The notes under the pieces were generated by a model. It saw nothing but the letters and a program-made list of their open reading frames with translations. It ran no database searches and was not told the DNA's origin. 64,000 nt of DNA from Phaseolus vulgaris (Eukaryota; Streptophyta; Magnoliopsida; Fabales; Fabaceae). The translations under genes and the position numbers were made by a program. Numbering within the stretch: position 1 is the first letter of the stretch; each line of letters starts with the position of its first letter. Below, piece after piece: positions 25,841-37,518 of the stretch. Where the stretch lies: positions 4,132,311 to 4,196,310 of the forward strand of contig NC_023758.2 of NCBI RefSeq assembly GCF_000499845.2, given 5' to 3'.

Positions 25841-28800
25841 AGGTTTGAAATGTACTTAGGTAGCCTTGTGGATTCAAAGTTGCACAGAGCATGCACATGC
25901 TAATGTTTCCTTTGCTATGTTCATCTCTTTGAATATGCACCAACTCTGACTTTGAATAGCATCTGTTTTGTCGTAAAAACAATTCGTTGTGAAGGTTTGA
26001 GTTGGTGGGCAAAGTGAGACCAATTACGATCTCACACACATCCGAAATCGAGAATACTCGTGTGTTCATGAATTTGATTGTGAAAATGAATGAACAGTGT
26101 TAGACCCAACTCAACATTGTTGGTGAAAGCAACCTTGAAGAAGGAGATAGCAACCTGCCATAGACCACACAAAATACATTGAAATTGGAGGGAATTGTAG
26201 CACTACGATACAATCCTCTAATAATTCATTAATTTCAATTTAATGATGTTAGGATACACTCAGTGTCGCGTCACATAAAAGGAGACCCATGAAAGTGAAC
26301 TAATCACAGATTCCAGAAATGGCCAACACTCTGATGTGGGGTCATGTCTTCTCTCTGTGAAGTGGCAACTCTTGTTGCTAACGTGTCTAATACAAATCCT
26401 GAATATTGATAGGACAAACACACCATACATATAATTTTTAAAATATAAAACACGAATATATATATATATATATATATTATAATTATAAATTATATAAATT
26501 TACAATAAAATTTATGTGTAGAATTATGTTTTAGTTTTTTTAGTAAAAAGATGTTTTTAATGACTGGTTCGAAAAGATTTGTTCTTTATTTTTATAATCA
26601 TAATAAAAATTTATACAGTAAATTTGAGTTTTTAGAAAACTAATGTATTTTTATTTTTTAAAATTGTGTTATAATCGTGCTAGAATTGTCAGAAATTCAA
26701 CAAATATTTTTTGAATTGGACACTTACAGATATGTGTCATACGAGTGTCTTACTAGGTGTCCGATAAATGTATCTATCATTTTAGATGCGTATCGAGGCT
26801 CATAGATGCTAACATTTTGCATTTGATTAAACTCTTGCATGTTAACAAGGGAAACTTGATTTGCCAACACAACCAAGCAAAGGGTACATTTGCCATGTGC
26901 AGGCTCAGTGGCTAGGCACCATTGCACATACCATTTTGACTAGAATCACATAAAGAGATTTTGTTTGTTCATTGTAGAGGAAAGAGAAAAAAGAAATAGA
27001 AAAGACATAATTGTTTTCGCCAGAAGATAAAAACAATCCAGAAAATGTGTTCTATTATTGCAACTTGCAGGTGGAGATTTCGGCATTGTGTAGTATTGTT
27101 GTGTCACATTCATTTGTCAAGTGAATAACAATAATGCTTAATATGAAATAAACTTGTTGGAAAATAGAGAAAGTCTCACACTAGCTCAAACACAAGAAAA
27201 ACAAAAGGGATGTCTGCTAAGTTCTAAGTAAGAGTCTTCATGATTTCTTTATCTCTCATAAGCAAATCCGTTTTCATAAGTTAAATCAACTAGTGCATTC
27301 TTCAAAGCTAAGTAATGAAAATTTTAATACAACTCTTTCACCAATAAGCACAGGATTAGTTAGTCTTCTTACAACTTATTCGAGACAAATATCCCCTATC
27401 GAATTGCTCTTATCTCTTTACTCATGTTACTATTTCTTCCGATGTCCGAAAGGGTAGGATACTGTCTACTCAGGTAAGTGGAGATTACTTTTTGTGGTTC
27501 AGTTTAGGGTTAGAAATAACATTACTTTCACCTTGAGGGACCCTTATATTTATGCGGTTTTATTGGGCGTTATCTGAATAAAACAAATACAGTTTTATTG
27601 GACATTATCTGAATAAAAGGATTATCTAGACTCAATGGTCGCTTAACCATGTTTTACCATCCCTAATGAGAATTAAGACTCTTACCCATTTTACTTGCTA
27701 TGACGTGAACATCACTTTGCCGTTAGACCGTTCGGACATCTGATAAGTCGGGTGTCTGTCGGTATTGTTACAGAATGGCCTTAGGGATTGCCTTATATTT
27801 GTCCGGTTTAAAAGTCAAGCTTTTAACTCTTCGCCGATTCTGGATATAACAGTAAGGATAATCAGATTTTGTTATGAACATTGCCAAACATGATTGAAAT
27901 TCTTATTCATTTACTGAAAAAATCATTTTCATTTTAATCAAGTGAAGCTGATACAGTCCAGCCATAGAGGGCAGTGCCATGTTGTCAATAAAGCAAGAAA
28001 GATATTTCTTAGCAGTGATTGTGACTGTCTTACTTACCTCAGTAAATGCTCACAAAACTTCACCTGGCCTTTGTTAGAAAAATAATCAGTCAGCACTCAA
28101 AGTTCATAGAATTTATTAAGCTAAGCAGACGAACAAGACCATCCTATTGCCCCCATGTGCTTGGAAACTCCTCAGTTTTTTCCTTTGTTTCTCAATAATG
28201 GTGGGGAGAAAAACTATGCATGAAACACAGAAACGTGTATAATAAAAAACAGAAATACCAACTCTTAATAAATGACTACATTATGGTATGAGATAGGTGT
28301 CATATATAGGTTCATACACGAGAGAGGAAAAAGGATTAGACAATCATAGCCAAGTAAAGGGAAGCTAAATACAAAGCACTTACCTTTTTAACCGAAAGCA
28401 AAAATCAACAGAAAAGAATAACGAGTCATACAAGTCATGTTCATAATTGTAGCATCATGGGGGTGTGAGCCTGGTCAGGTGGTAAGTGGATCGTTTTCCG
28501 ATACTGATATCGAAAGGATTTAATTCCCGATACTTATATTGAAGAGTATTGATTCCTAAGTTAGCACAAATCAAGGAATACTGAGTAATTAGTCTTTATT
28601 ATTAAAATAGGTCAAGAACAAAACCAGATACAAAGAAGAAAAAAAGACTCAAGTACATGTAGAAGAAGACAATAGGGAGAAAGACGGATTACACACTCAA
28701 TTAAGAGTACACTTATTCTTAATCACTGAATGTTCTGGATTTAGAGTCGTTCATACTCTTGTCTAGAACAATAATTAAGGACCATTTGGAAGGTGTCTGA

Positions 28801-29514
28801 ATGTGAGTTCAATAAAGTAGAGTTGTGAACAGTAAAAAAAAATCCCTCAAACTGATAATCATAAAGTTGTGAGAATGAAATTCACGTAACATCAGTAGAA
28901 CTACTGGACAAACTACCAAAAGCAACGACAAAACAACATAAATAAACATGCTATAAAAGAATCCATGTACACATTGCCCCACCTTCATGTAATTTTGACC
29001 CTTGCTTAGCTCAATTTATGAGATGGATTAGTAACAAGGAATAAGACAGATATCAGATAGTTGTTGCATTTAGTTAAGTTAATTCATGTGTTTGATTTGA
29101 TTAGATGATGATGTGTGACATTATTAACTGTGTATTAAATGCAAAGTAGGGTCCTAGCTAAGGCCCCTCCGACCCCTCCCTTTTTATTTTCCACATCCGC
29201 CATGTCCCTTAGAACATGGAGGACATTATGGCAGTTTCCCATTCTCTCTTTCATCTCAAACACCATAAAAGCTCTAGTTGAACAACAGGCACTTACTAGT
29301 TCTTGAAGCAACAACACCATCAACCCCAACTGAGAAAGTGCACAACATGCCAACATAAAGTAAATAGCCAAGACTGCATCTTTCATCATTGCGCTCGAAT
29401 CCAACCAAAAGAAGAAAAAAAAACCACTCGTGGCTGCCATTATCCAAAGATTCTCATTCTCCTCCTTATAAGGGTAGATAAGAGTTAAGAGAAAACTTGT
29501 CTACACAGCTAGAT
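25841..29514. other. Intergenic region between TRIM remnant and DUF1677 gene
   Basis: Contains a TA run (26456-26477), dispersed repeat copy B and a short duplicated ATTATCTGAATAAAA unit (27570-27618). The sequence at 27150-27900 has fewer A/T runs and could be an old transposon, but no coding or terminal structure is recognised. The last 300 bases should hold the DUF1677 promoter; an ACCATAAAAGC at about 29262 could be its TATA region. Confidence 0.45.
26450..26810 (+). repeat. Dispersed repeat copy B
   Basis: Second copy of the repeat at 20890-21240, sharing ordered blocks over about 300 bp in the same orientation, with a TA run at its left end. The pair looks like decayed copies of one element. 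Confidence 0.7.
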
Positions 29515-29874
29515 ATGGAAGTAGAATCTGTCAAGTGTGAGTGCTGTGGCCTCAAAGAGGATTGCACCCAAGAATATATCCTTGATGTGAAGGCCAAGTT
29601 TGATGGAAAATGGTTATGTGGGTTGTGCTCAGAGGCAGTGAGATACGAGGTTAACAGAGGGAAAAGGCCTTTTGCCATGGATGAAGCTGTGAAAGCTCAC
29701 ATGTCATTCTGTGGGAAGATCAAATCGAACCCTGCAGTTAGAGTGGCTGAAGGGATGAGGCAGATGCTGAGGAGAAGGTCCAGTGACTTGACTTCATCGT
29801 CTAACAAGTACAGTAGTAGCAGGTCAAACACCACTTCTCAAGTCACTGATTCCTCCACTTTCACATTGCACTGA
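29515..29874 (+). CDS. DUF1677 family protein
   Basis: A 119-aa intronless plant-specific protein of unknown role. It contains the Cys-rich core of the family: CECCGLKEDCTQEYI (C8, C10, C11, C17), KFDGKWLCGLCSEAVRYEV (C35, C38) and the AMDEAVKAHMSFC block (C66), a pattern that suggests a small metal-binding fold. The C-terminal third is Ser/Thr-rich and probably disordered. ATG at 29515 is the start; an upstream TTG in the same frame is not a plausible plant start. From memory, DUF1677 genes lie beside an Hsp20-like gene and an FLZ or PPR gene in Arabidopsis, as here. Confidence 0.9.
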   Translation: MEVESVKCECCGLKEDCTQEYILDVKAKFDGKWLCGLCSEAVRYEVNRGKRPFAMDEAVKAHMSFCGKIKSNPAVRVAEGMRQMLRRRSSDLTSSSNKYSSSRSNTTSQVTDSSTFTLH

Positions 29875-32466
29875 TGAAAACAGAGGACCCTGCAAGTTGG
29901 GAACATATAACTCCCTTTGGTTTCGTTCAAATAAAGTTTATACTTAGCTTTTTGTGGCTAAGCTTCTCATTTTGTCTTGTACAGAGAGTGCTTTTTCACT
30001 TCATCCGTCTTTTTCTTCTCTGTTTTCCTTTCTTGGCAGCAGACATCTAATTTCCAAGATAAACTATTTAATCCAACTTTATTCTACACGTGACAGATCG
30101 GCAGAGAAACCATTCTCTTCCAAAAGTTCCTCTGGATCATACTGTACAAACGTTTTCTGCTTAAGATGGAAACAAAAATATGTGCCTATTTTAACGCTTC
30201 TGATTAAATGATTAATCCCTCTGTTAATTAAAAACGTTGTGGGTTTTCTTCAACTTCCTTCTGCAAGAGTAACATGGTAAACAAAATTTGACATCCATGT
30301 TTCTTCGCTAAAGATGTCAAAGAGACTAACGTACTTTGCAAGTCAAGTGACATTTGATGTTGTTAGTCTGTTTTTGAGCACTCTTTTTCATCTCAGTTTT
30401 ATTAAATAATATGGATTCTTGGGGTTGGAACCAAAATAACGATTATCTTCCTCCTTAGTCCATCTACCTTTCCTCTCTTATGCTCAAACGACCTCTTCTA
30501 CTCCTCTAATCTCTCTGCTTCTCGGATGGTACCTACAAAAACACTGTTGCAGTGTTTGACACTTGGTGCTCTTAATACCGAATGATGACATACCTAATTC
30601 TTGGAATCAGTATTTATTTATAATGATTACCATAGTTTCAGTCTTTTGTTATTGGGTTGGATTAAGGATATAAATCGTAATTAAGAATATATTATTTAAC
30701 GTTTGATGATCAATTAATCTTGTTAATCCTCTTTGAATATGATGGTGTTGGTCGATCTTGACCGGTTATTGGATTTTCATCCGGTGGTACGGATCCAACC
30801 GGTACCATATGGACCAATCTTTTAAATTTCTCCCAATAATATTCAATTGAAAAACAAAATTGTTCAGAACTTTGAAGTTATCATATGTTGTCCATAAACG
30901 TATCTGGGACTTTGATCGATCTATTATTAAAGAAGCTCCTATGGTCAACTTCTCACTCAGCAACCCTCTACTCTCAAACAAAGAAAAATGTGATTATTTT
31001 CACTGCCCTGTGTCTATAATGTAAAATGTCATCATCAACTTGTCTTATGTAATGATAGTTTAAAATTTTCTTTTTTATCTCACTACGTTATGTTATGTGG
31101 GTGACGATAGTTTTCTTGAGGTTGAGGCATAGAATCTCTCCATAAAGGTCCACTAAAGCAAGACAAATGAAATGGCGAAGGACTAATTCCATTTGTTGCA
31201 GCCAAAGATGGTTTATGAAATGTGATAATTAAGGTACTTAATTAGCATTAACATTTGTGTGAATTATAACATCATGATTAGCCTACTGTGCCATTTTGGA
31301 GTTGGTGGTGTCATGCTTAATCGTAGCCGCCACTAGGCAACCACGCATGGATTCCAATTCTTCAAGTGCAATGATTTTCCGTAACCAATAAGTCATAAAC
31401 CACTGAGGCATGACCTTCAAAGCATTTGTTTATGTTTTTATGATAAATTAATGCAACCATACTTACACTTTTTCTTAAATAAAATGTCCGGCACATATAT
31501 TGCACACCAATACACCAATACTTGTAAGATATTCGTAGGATATGCTAGCACAACTTTAACAAAGAAGAAAAAAATCTTGTACTATATTCGTAGGATATGC
31601 TAGCACAACTTTAACAAAGAAGAAAAAAATCGTGTCTCTGTATCTTACACTTTAGAGATTATAAGTATTTTTTATCAGTGTCTATGTGAGGATCTGAAAC
31701 TACTTTTACATGCACATCTCCTCTCTATTTGAAAACTTCTCCTGTTCTTTAGGGTCACAATTGATTTTTTTTAAACATTTTTCTTTTAAGAGAAAAAAAA
31801 TCATAAATAATAGAAAAAATTTAATCAGAAAGTCATAATACGAACTCGATTTGTATTGACGTTGTTTGAGCAATTGTTTGGTTAAGAATATTGCCAGAGA
31901 AACATACCTCTGTTAAAATTTAACATGAAAGGTAAACTGAACTCATGCAGTGAAATGAAAATTTTACCGCAGAGGATATCATTTGCCTCAGATTTCAAAG
32001 GCAAATATTCACAGATATCCAACTTAAGAACTTTGCATTGACCTTCAATGGAGCCATGCACAACCCTCGCTTAGATTTTCCTATATGAAGTGGGTTTGGT
32101 AAAGGTAATTTTCAAGAACCTTGAGGGAAGAAGATTCTAGCCCCTTATTGAAGGTTTAGAAGCTCCTTTTATCCCATACAATTCCTTACTGCGTATTTTG
32201 TAAGTAAACTTGTTATGCATGGGCCCACTTGGATCGAGTTTGATGACAGTAACGTTACTATAGGCATGCAAAATTTTCAATTGTTTACTGCCAAATGAAT
32301 GATATTCAACCAAAAGAAAATGAATTTATGGTAATTTTCAACAAAATTAGAAATGATGATAAACTTTATAGCAGTGAACCCTAACTGAAGTACATGCCCT
32401 GCCATATATAGGGCAGGCCCAAAATGAGGATATGCCAGTTTAATTCAATTTACAAATTGGAATAAT
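29875..32466. other. Intergenic region between DUF1677 and PPR genes
   Basis: The 3' untranslated regions of both neighbours should lie at its ends. A 46-bp exact direct repeat is at 31531-31576 and 31586-31631. No gene or known transposon is recognised. Confidence 0.5.
31531..31631. repeat. 46-bp direct duplication
   Basis: ATTCGTAGGATATGCTAGCA and the following 26 bases occur twice, 55 bp apart, without a visible difference. This is a recent local tandem duplication. Confidence 0.92.
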
Positions 32467-34659
32467 TCACCAATAGTCTCTACAAGAACAAATTCCACCT
32501 TTAAAATGGTGAAACCTAGTCCTATCTCTCATAACAATCTCTATTTGGTACACTGTTGAGACCAGTTTCATAAAGGAATGACAATCCTCACAAATTCTAA
32601 GATTTTTAACTATACGAATGCATGATGATTCTTTTCTCTCACTAATTAGCCCGTAGCACAGTGCTAATTTTTCGCTGTGCCAGAGAACTATTTCCTTTTT
32701 TTCTTCCTCTTCCAAATCAACCAGAATCCCTGAAGTACTGGGTGTGTAACCAACTAGCTTCAGTTGACTGACTATCGCATCTAACTTTTTATATATTTCA
32801 TCTGATTGCTCATGATATCTATCTGCCATCATAAACACATGCACCTCTTTATTTACTTCAATCCTACTACATGCCTTCTCCTTTGAGACACCTTTTTGTC
32901 TCATTAATTTCCTGACCAGTCCAACATCATCCCACCTTTTTTCTTTGGCATAAATGTTTGACAAAACTACGAGGGCCCCATCATGATCAGGCTCTAACTC
33001 AAGAAGTCGTTTGGCAGCAAATTCCCCTAACTCAACCTCACCGTGATTTTGACAAGCTGACATCAGGGATCCCCAAATGATAACATTTGGCGGAAAAGGC
33101 ATAGTCTCAATAAGCTCCAATGCTTTTCTCAAGAGTTTGGCTCTGCAATACAGGTCCACCATGCAACCATAGTGTTCACGTTGGGGAGAAATGTCGTGCT
33201 CATTGATCATGGAGGAAAAGAATTTCTGGCCCTCATCAACCAAGCCTGCATGACTGCAAGCATAAAGTAAACCTATAAACGTAACCCCATTGGGCTCAAT
33301 ATTTTGTACTTTCATCCTATGGAAAAGAGCTATGGCACTATCAGCATCCCCATGAATGGCAAAAGCATTGATCATACTGGACCAAGATATCACATTTTTT
33401 CTTGGCATATTCTCAAATACCTCTCTTGCTCTGGCCAAGTTCCCACATTTAGCATACATATCAATCAGGGCATTGTTTATAGGAAGAGCCCTTCCAAAAC
33501 CATTTTTATCTGCATATGAATGAATCCATCTCGCTTTAACAAGTGCACCAACATGAGCACAAGCAGAAATGACACTCAGCATCGTGATCTGGTCAGGCAC
33601 AATTCTCTGTCGTTGCATCTCATTAAACAACCGCAGAGCCTCCTGAGGCTGATCACTTTCAGCATAACCAGATATCATAGCACTCCAACACACCAAGTCT
33701 TTGTCAACTATTTGATCAAATATGAAGCGCGCATCTTCAACCAAACCAATCTTCGCATACCCCGAAAGCATCGCAGTAGAAACAACCAAATGTTTTGAAG
33801 GAAGTTTATCATAGACTTCCCTAGCCAGATACATAGCACCACAATTCGCATACATATTAACAAGAGCAGTCTGTAGATGAGAGTCAACGCGAAAACCATT
33901 ATCCTTAATGAACTCGTGAATTGCTTTGCCATAGCTTAGATTTCCCGCATGACCACAAGCAGAAAGCACAGTACAAAGTATTATAGAATCTGGCTCCATA
34001 CCAGAACCCTTCATTTCTTCATAGAGCCTTAAAACATGGTCATAATGACCACTCTGGGAGTACCCATCAATCATAATATTCCAGGTAACGACATCCCGGT
34101 GAGACATTTTGTCAAACACCAAACGGGCATCCATAATACGTCCACATGCCGCGTACATGGCAATCAGAGCGGTTTCAATAAAAGGGTCGTCATGGAAGCC
34201 CAGCTTGGAAGCCAGGCCGTGAACCTCCAAACCCATATTCAAAGCAGAAAGCTTGGAGACGGCCTTCAACAGAGGGGGGAAGCTGAACCTGTCGAGAAGG
34301 GTACCGTTTCTCCGGAGGAGGCGATAAAGGCGGAGGGTGCTCTCCGGTGAGGGGCCACGAGAGAAGTGACGGAAGAGTTGGTTGGAGAAACGGGTGTCTG
34401 GGTTTGGAATGTGGGTGAAAAGAGAGAGTGCATAGTGAAGGGCTGAAGGGGAAGAAGAAGAAGAAGGAAGGGTGCAACAGCAGAGAATGAGTTTGAGAAG
34501 CAGAGAGTTAGATTGTTCCACCTTTGAACGGAGAATCTGAGCGTGCACCTGCTTCACGTGCCTCAGTGTCTTGCATGATTCCAACAATCCCTTCTCACTA
34601 CCCACCATCTTCCTGCTGCAAATGCACGTGCTCATGCTCACGCTCGTGCTCATCGCCAT
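32467..34659 (-). CDS. PLS-DYW pentatricopeptide repeat protein
   Basis: A 730-aa intronless organelle RNA-binding protein of the type that edits C to U. After a Ser-rich N-terminus are repeated PLS-type PPR motifs (about residues 90-540; for example DVVTWNIMIDGYSQSGHYDH, DLVCWSAMISGYAESDQPQE, NVISWSSMINAFAIHGDADS). Then come E/E+ motifs (RIEVNKEVHVFMMADRYH) and a complete DYW domain (about 638-730). The latter has the deaminase signature HSEKLA and a C-x2-CH zinc site (ICEDCH) and ends exactly CSCRDYW. Length and ending are normal, with no break. From memory the nearest Arabidopsis relative would be At4g14820. Target transcripts and organelle cannot be read from sequence. Confidence 0.95.
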   Translation of the reverse strand: MAMSTSVSMSTCICSRKMVGSEKGLLESCKTLRHVKQVHAQILRSKVEQSNSLLLKLILCCCTLPSSSSSPSALHYALSLFTHIPNPDTRFSNQLFRHFSRGPSPESTLRLYRLLRRNGTLLDRFSFPPLLKAVSKLSALNMGLEVHGLASKLGFHDDPFIETALIAMYAACGRIMDARLVFDKMSHRDVVTWNIMIDGYSQSGHYDHVLRLYEEMKGSGMEPDSIILCTVLSACGHAGNLSYGKAIHEFIKDNGFRVDSHLQTALVNMYANCGAMYLAREVYDKLPSKHLVVSTAMLSGYAKIGLVEDARFIFDQIVDKDLVCWSAMISGYAESDQPQEALRLFNEMQRQRIVPDQITMLSVISACAHVGALVKARWIHSYADKNGFGRALPINNALIDMYAKCGNLARAREVFENMPRKNVISWSSMINAFAIHGDADSAIALFHRMKVQNIEPNGVTFIGLLYACSHAGLVDEGQKFFSSMINEHDISPQREHYGCMVDLYCRAKLLRKALELIETMPFPPNVIIWGSLMSACQNHGEVELGEFAAKRLLELEPDHDGALVVLSNIYAKEKRWDDVGLVRKLMRQKGVSKEKACSRIEVNKEVHVFMMADRYHEQSDEIYKKLDAIVSQLKLVGYTPSTSGILVDLEEEEKKEIVLWHSEKLALCYGLISERKESSCIRIVKNLRICEDCHSFMKLVSTVYQIEIVMRDRTRFHHFKGGICSCRDYW

Positions 34660-35584
34660 GCCTCAGATCAAACTTCCTTCACTGTGTATCACAATTTCTA
34701 CATTCATTCATTATAACTTTATCAAAAATAATAACTTTTATATAATAACATATTTAACACAAACACTACTACTGAAACTTATACCACACATGAAAAATTT
34801 CATGTTATAATCTTGAAGGACACGATGACAAGTATTAATATATTATATAATTACGAATAATATAAATTGATAATAAAATTTTATCGTTTTAATTTTTTTT
34901 AATAAAAAATAATGTATTTTTTATTTTTAAAAATATTTTATTGATACATAATGTTCGATACATGTCACACATGAACACAAAATTTAAAAAGAAATGTTTA
35001 AGTCTCATAGATAATAACTAATATATATAATAATATATAAACATTATACACCTCTATAACTAACCATCTATAAAGAGAATAAATCTCTTAACTTTTGTGT
35101 AAGATTTTCTTTATCGATAGTTTCGTGAATAATTAGGAATAAATTGAAATTGATAGATTCCTGTAGGTTCGATCGGTACATAATTCTTAATAAATAAAAA
35201 ATAATTAAATAATTTATCTTTTTTTTTAAAGTAAAAACTACATGTATATATACTTTATTTTTTAATATATATATAAAAATTAAATATGTTTTTAGTACCT
35301 TAATTTTTATTTTAAATATGATTTCATATCTCGCCAAAATTATAGAGTAATGATTTTTTTATATTTCAAAAAGTTATGAAGACATAAACAGACGAGATTA
35401 ACTAATTTATCACGTGACAAATGGAGTCACACATTAGAGAGTAATTGCATGTATATATAATACATTTAAATAATTTATCTTTTTTAAAAGTAAAAACTAC
35501 AATTATTCTATATTTTTGGTGAAGAACGAAACTCAATTTCGCAAAATAAAAAATAGAGATTAATTTTATAAATAATTTTTTTTA
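34660..35584. other. AT-rich intergenic region
   Basis: Contains at 34840-34985 a weak third copy of the dispersed repeat seen at 20890 and 26450 (ATATATTATATAATTACGAA, TTTTATTGATACATAATG). No gene is seen. Confidence 0.5.
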
Positions 35585-36430
35585 ATGAATAATGACTAAT
35601 TAGACCGAAAGGTGAATAGAAAAGTAAGGTTATACCGATAACGCCGAAAGGTTAAATAAATAAATAAATTAATTAAATTAAATTAGTTACTTTAACAAAA
35701 CTTATAAAACATGCATAAATATATAGGTGTGTGTTTAAAAAATATTAGGTGTAAAAAAAATCTAAATAATTTCTAAGTCTAATAAGAGAACATTATAAAT
35801 ATATGTTCCAAGAAGTAAGTAGAGTCAATTTATCTGATAATTATACAAAACTGATTGACAATTTCTTCCTGCACCCCTAAATCCTAAATCCTAAACCCAT
35901 ACAATGTATGCAAAGACCAAAATGTCCCTATTATTTTTTTAAAATCCTAAAATGCACTTGAACTGTATTTATTTTCTTGCATTCTAGATCATGGAATCTG
36001 GAAAATTTTCGGATTGGCACTTCCGGTCAAATTTTGGATCACCCAATATGTAAAATTTGTTTTTGGAATACCTTCTCATTTGAAAAAAAAAATGATTCAA
36101 TTCCAGATTGATGAATCCATAGTACACTCCGAGATCCCGATTTCCAGTAACCATGTTGCCCTTTTTCAAATAAAAGGTAAAGGTCAGTTTCAGAATTTTG
36201 GAAAATTGTGGGGGTGCAAGAAGAAGAAGCCAAATTGATTTTGACTTTGGCATCAGAGTGCCTTGTAGGTACACACATCGACCCGTGAGAGAAAACCGAG
36301 AGACCGAGTTGATTCAGTCCACTAAAGTGAGATTACCGATCATCTAAGCTCAATCCCAAATCAAATGAAGAGTATATCAAAAGTCCAACCTAAGACTAAA
36401 GACCAAGAGGATCAGACAGACCAAGAAGTC
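35585..36430 (+). mobile_element. Degenerate Ty3-gypsy LTR, opposite orientation to the left-edge LTR
   Basis: Two blocks match the LTR at 2912-3554 read on its own strand. The first (about 35610-35845) shares CGAAAGGTTAAATA, AGGTGTGTGTTT, ATTAGGTG and TCTAATAAGAGAACATTATA words. The second (36241-36305) shares TGACTTTGGCATC, GCCTTG.AGGTACACAC and ACCGAGAG. They are separated by a MITE. No gag or internal sequence follows, so this is a solo or broken LTR; its outer ends are uncertain. Confidence 0.75.
35857..36231. mobile_element. MULE-like MITE, 375 bp, with 9-bp target duplication
   Basis: The left end GACAATTTCTTCCTGCACCC and the right end (reverse complement GGCTTCTTCTTCTTGCACCC) are terminal inverted repeats. 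Flanks are AAACTGATT (35848-35856) and AAATTGATT (36232-36240), a 9-bp duplication with one difference. The host LTR sequence resumes on both sides. A 9-bp duplication points to the Mutator superfamily. It has no coding capacity and would need a transposase supplied elsewhere. Confidence 0.8.
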
Positions 36431-37518
36431 AACATATTTTAAAGAAATGAGTTTTGTTTCTAGACTCTTGGAAGAACAACTAAATATTAATATAATAATT
36501 TATTTTTTATAATACCTGAAAACTTTTTATTTATTTGTGTAAATGTCTAAATCAGCACAATTTATTACATAATTATATATTTTAAATTCTTCAATAGATT
36601 TTATTGACTTAATAATATGTATTTACTTAAACGTCTACATAAATAAATAAATGAAAAGTGTTCAAGTATTTTTTTTATAAATAAAAAAACTAGACAAAAT
36701 AATAATAATTACACATCATACTTATTATTTAATAAAACTTAACTTTTAAATTTGATAAAAAAAATAATATTTCAAAAGATAAGTAATATATATAATATAT
36801 CCCTACTTTCAAATTATTTTACTTTTTAAAATTTGAATATATTTTTTTTATCATCAAAGAATAGAATTAAATTAAAAGGAATATTTGAATATAATAATAA
36901 TATATTTTAATTCATTGTTTTCCTGATAAAAGAGAGTTCAATATCAAATCATAATCATTATACTCAATAATTTTGACCAAAACAATACATTTAGATTTAT
37001 AAGATTATTATTATTTATTTAATTTTCATTATAAAATATATATTATTAACATGTCATAGCCACATCAAATTAGTTGTTTTTATGTAGCCTGTTAAAACTC
37101 AACAATGACTTGCTTTAAAGAAAATTAAATTATATTTTTGTGTAGATAATAAAAATACGAATTTACTCTTTCTTTGTTATAGTTTAATAAATAAATTTAT
37201 TATAAAAAATTAACTAAATTCAACACACATTTTTAATAATATTTTTTATTTGATTTGGCACTTAAAGAATAATTTTTTATTAAAAAAATATAAGACTGTA
37301 AATTTGTGTTTTTTGAAATATGTGTATAAAAATATATAATAATATTTATAAATTTAATAAAATAATAATTATAAAATAATAATATTATATTATATTATAT
37401 TAAAGGTATTTAAAAAAGATAATTTATGCTATTTTTTCAACACTTTATATTTCTTTTTCTTCCCTCTCTATCTTCATAGAAAGGGAAACTGAGAGGAAGA
37501 AGAAGAGAAGGGAGCGTA
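36431..37518. other. AT-rich spacer and promoter of the six-exon gene
   Basis: Strongly AT-rich with no gene. The 100 bases before 37519 are rich in CT/GA tracts (TTTCTTTTTCTTCCCTCTCT), usual for a plant 5' untranslated region. Confidence 0.5.

Noticed and set aside
27150..27900. Possible old LTR element
   Set aside because: Sequence texture differs from the surroundings, but no terminal repeats, primer site or coding remnants could be recognised.
29135..29440. 101-codon minus-strand frame upstream of DUF1677
   Set aside because: No family resemblance, F-rich start from an A-tract, and it occupies the likely DUF1677 promoter.
34190..34477. Frames overlapping the PPR gene
   Set aside because: Shadow frames of the 730-aa PPR protein, caused by the Pro/Ser-rich N-terminal codons.
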